Positions 4,800 to 5,268 of a stretch of 5,268 nt of DNA are shown in pieces. Each line of letters begins with the position of its first letter. The stretch's first letter is position 1. The notes under the pieces are model-generated. The model saw only the letters and a list, made by a program, of their open reading frames with translations, did not search any database and was not told where the DNA came from. The position numbers and the translations under genes are program-made. Origin of the DNA: Silvanigrellales bacterium. GTDB lineage: Bacteria > Bdellovibrionota_B > Oligoflexia > Silvanigrellales > Silvanigrellaceae. Where the stretch lies: assembly GCA_028285285.1 (NCBI GenBank), contig JANQPW010000473.1:1-5268 (forward strand). The letters run 5' to 3'.

Positions 4800-5268
4800 G
4801 TGAAAAGGAGTCTCACGATTGCCACCATCGGATCTCTAGCGATCGTTGGTGTTGCAAGCTTCTCGTGCGTGGCACGAACCAGCGTTCAGCAGGCTGAAAT
4901 TGCCGCCCGCAAGCCAAAAATAGACACCCGCAGCTGGGAAGAGGCCGCCGAAAAAGCTCTCAAGAACAATGGCTCTCTCGACCAGATCATGCAGAAAAAG
5001 GAAACCAGAAAGGCCTGCATGAAATACTTCTCTGGCTGGAAAGGGTATCTCATCAGGAATAGAGGGAGTGGCGCAGACGAACACACTCTCATGAAAAACT
5101 ACATCGCCCAGGCCAACAAAGAAACGGTGCTTCTGTGTGGAAAAGGGCTCTTCATGTACGAATCGCCCTCGCGACAACCCGTGCCAAAGATCTATCTACA
5201 AAAAGCGATGCAGGTCTTCGACGACATTGGGCCAGCCTTTGAAAACGCAGGGCTCATTCCAGACCCCG
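4800..5268 (+). CDS. Exported protein or lipoprotein of unknown function, 3' end missing
   Basis: The frame is open from GTG 4800 to the window edge, giving 156 visible residues. It starts with a clear signal sequence (KRSLTIATIGSLAIVGVASFSC). C23 could be a lipidation site, but Phe at -2 makes SFSC a poor lipobox, so ordinary cleavage after C-V-A (residue 25) is also possible. The mature part is basic and mostly helical in appearance, with tryptophan-containing segments (TRSWEEAAEKAL, YFSGWKGYL), further cysteines at RKAC and LLCGKG, and a final visible stretch GPAFENAGLIPDP. I do not recognise a domain, and there is no CxxCH haem motif in the visible part. It lies 150 bases after the sigma gene in the same orientation, so it may be a target of, or co-transcribed with, the sigma operon. 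Confidence 0.8.
   Translation, partial: MKRSLTIATIGSLAIVGVASFSCVARTSVQQAEIAARKPKIDTRSWEEAAEKALKNNGSLDQIMQKKETRKACMKYFSGWKGYLIRNRGSGADEHTLMKNYIAQANKETVLLCGKGLFMYESPSRQPVPKIYLQKAMQVFDDIGPAFENAGLIPDP

Noticed and set aside
4836..5177. A 113-codon open frame on the minus strand opposite the exported-protein gene
   Set aside because: The plus-strand frame has a ribosome binding site, a signal sequence and stays open to the edge. The minus-strand frame shows no domain or start signal.

Overview
The window is 5.3 kb of bacterial DNA of intermediate base composition. It holds five confident protein-coding genes and the 5' part of a sixth. No RNA gene, insertion sequence, CRISPR array or long repeat was seen. 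The envelope is clearly that of a diderm (Gram-negative) cell: one protein ends in a predicted outer-membrane beta-barrel with a terminal Phe, and three further products carry signal peptides or a membrane anchor. The gene style (exported caspase-like protein, small orphan secreted proteins, ECF sigma factor) suits the Bdellovibrionota/Oligoflexia or another former deltaproteobacterial group. That placement is an inference from style, not from any marker gene.

Left part (1-1476, + strand): a complete Dam-type DNA adenine methyltransferase (69-977) overlaps by 11 bases the start of a small secreted protein of unknown function (967-1476). No restriction endonuclease is visible, so the methylase looks like a solitary regulatory or maintenance enzyme. 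Any partner could lie outside the left edge.

Central part (1488-3227, - strand): a 579-residue protein converges on the small secreted gene with only 11 bases between stop codons. It reads as signal peptide, caspase/metacaspase-like peptidase domain with a His/Cys dyad and a canonical EF-hand loop, PEGA-like beta domain, and C-terminal beta-barrel. That predicts a caspase-like protease tethered to the outer membrane.

Right part (3228-4649): diverging from the caspase gene across a 178-base intergenic region is a two-gene operon. The first gene is a single-pass membrane protein with an acidic cytoplasmic tail and a periplasmic domain, a likely anti-sigma factor of unrecognised type. The second is an ECF-type sigma factor whose GTG start overlaps the preceding stop. 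After a 150-base gap, an exported protein or lipoprotein of unknown function begins at GTG 4800 and runs off the right edge.

The most interesting reading is that the caspase, membrane anti-sigma and sigma factor form one envelope signalling unit, in which a possibly Ca2+-responsive protease acts on the periplasmic part of the anti-sigma to free the sigma factor. The gene order and domain content are seen; the mechanism is inferred.
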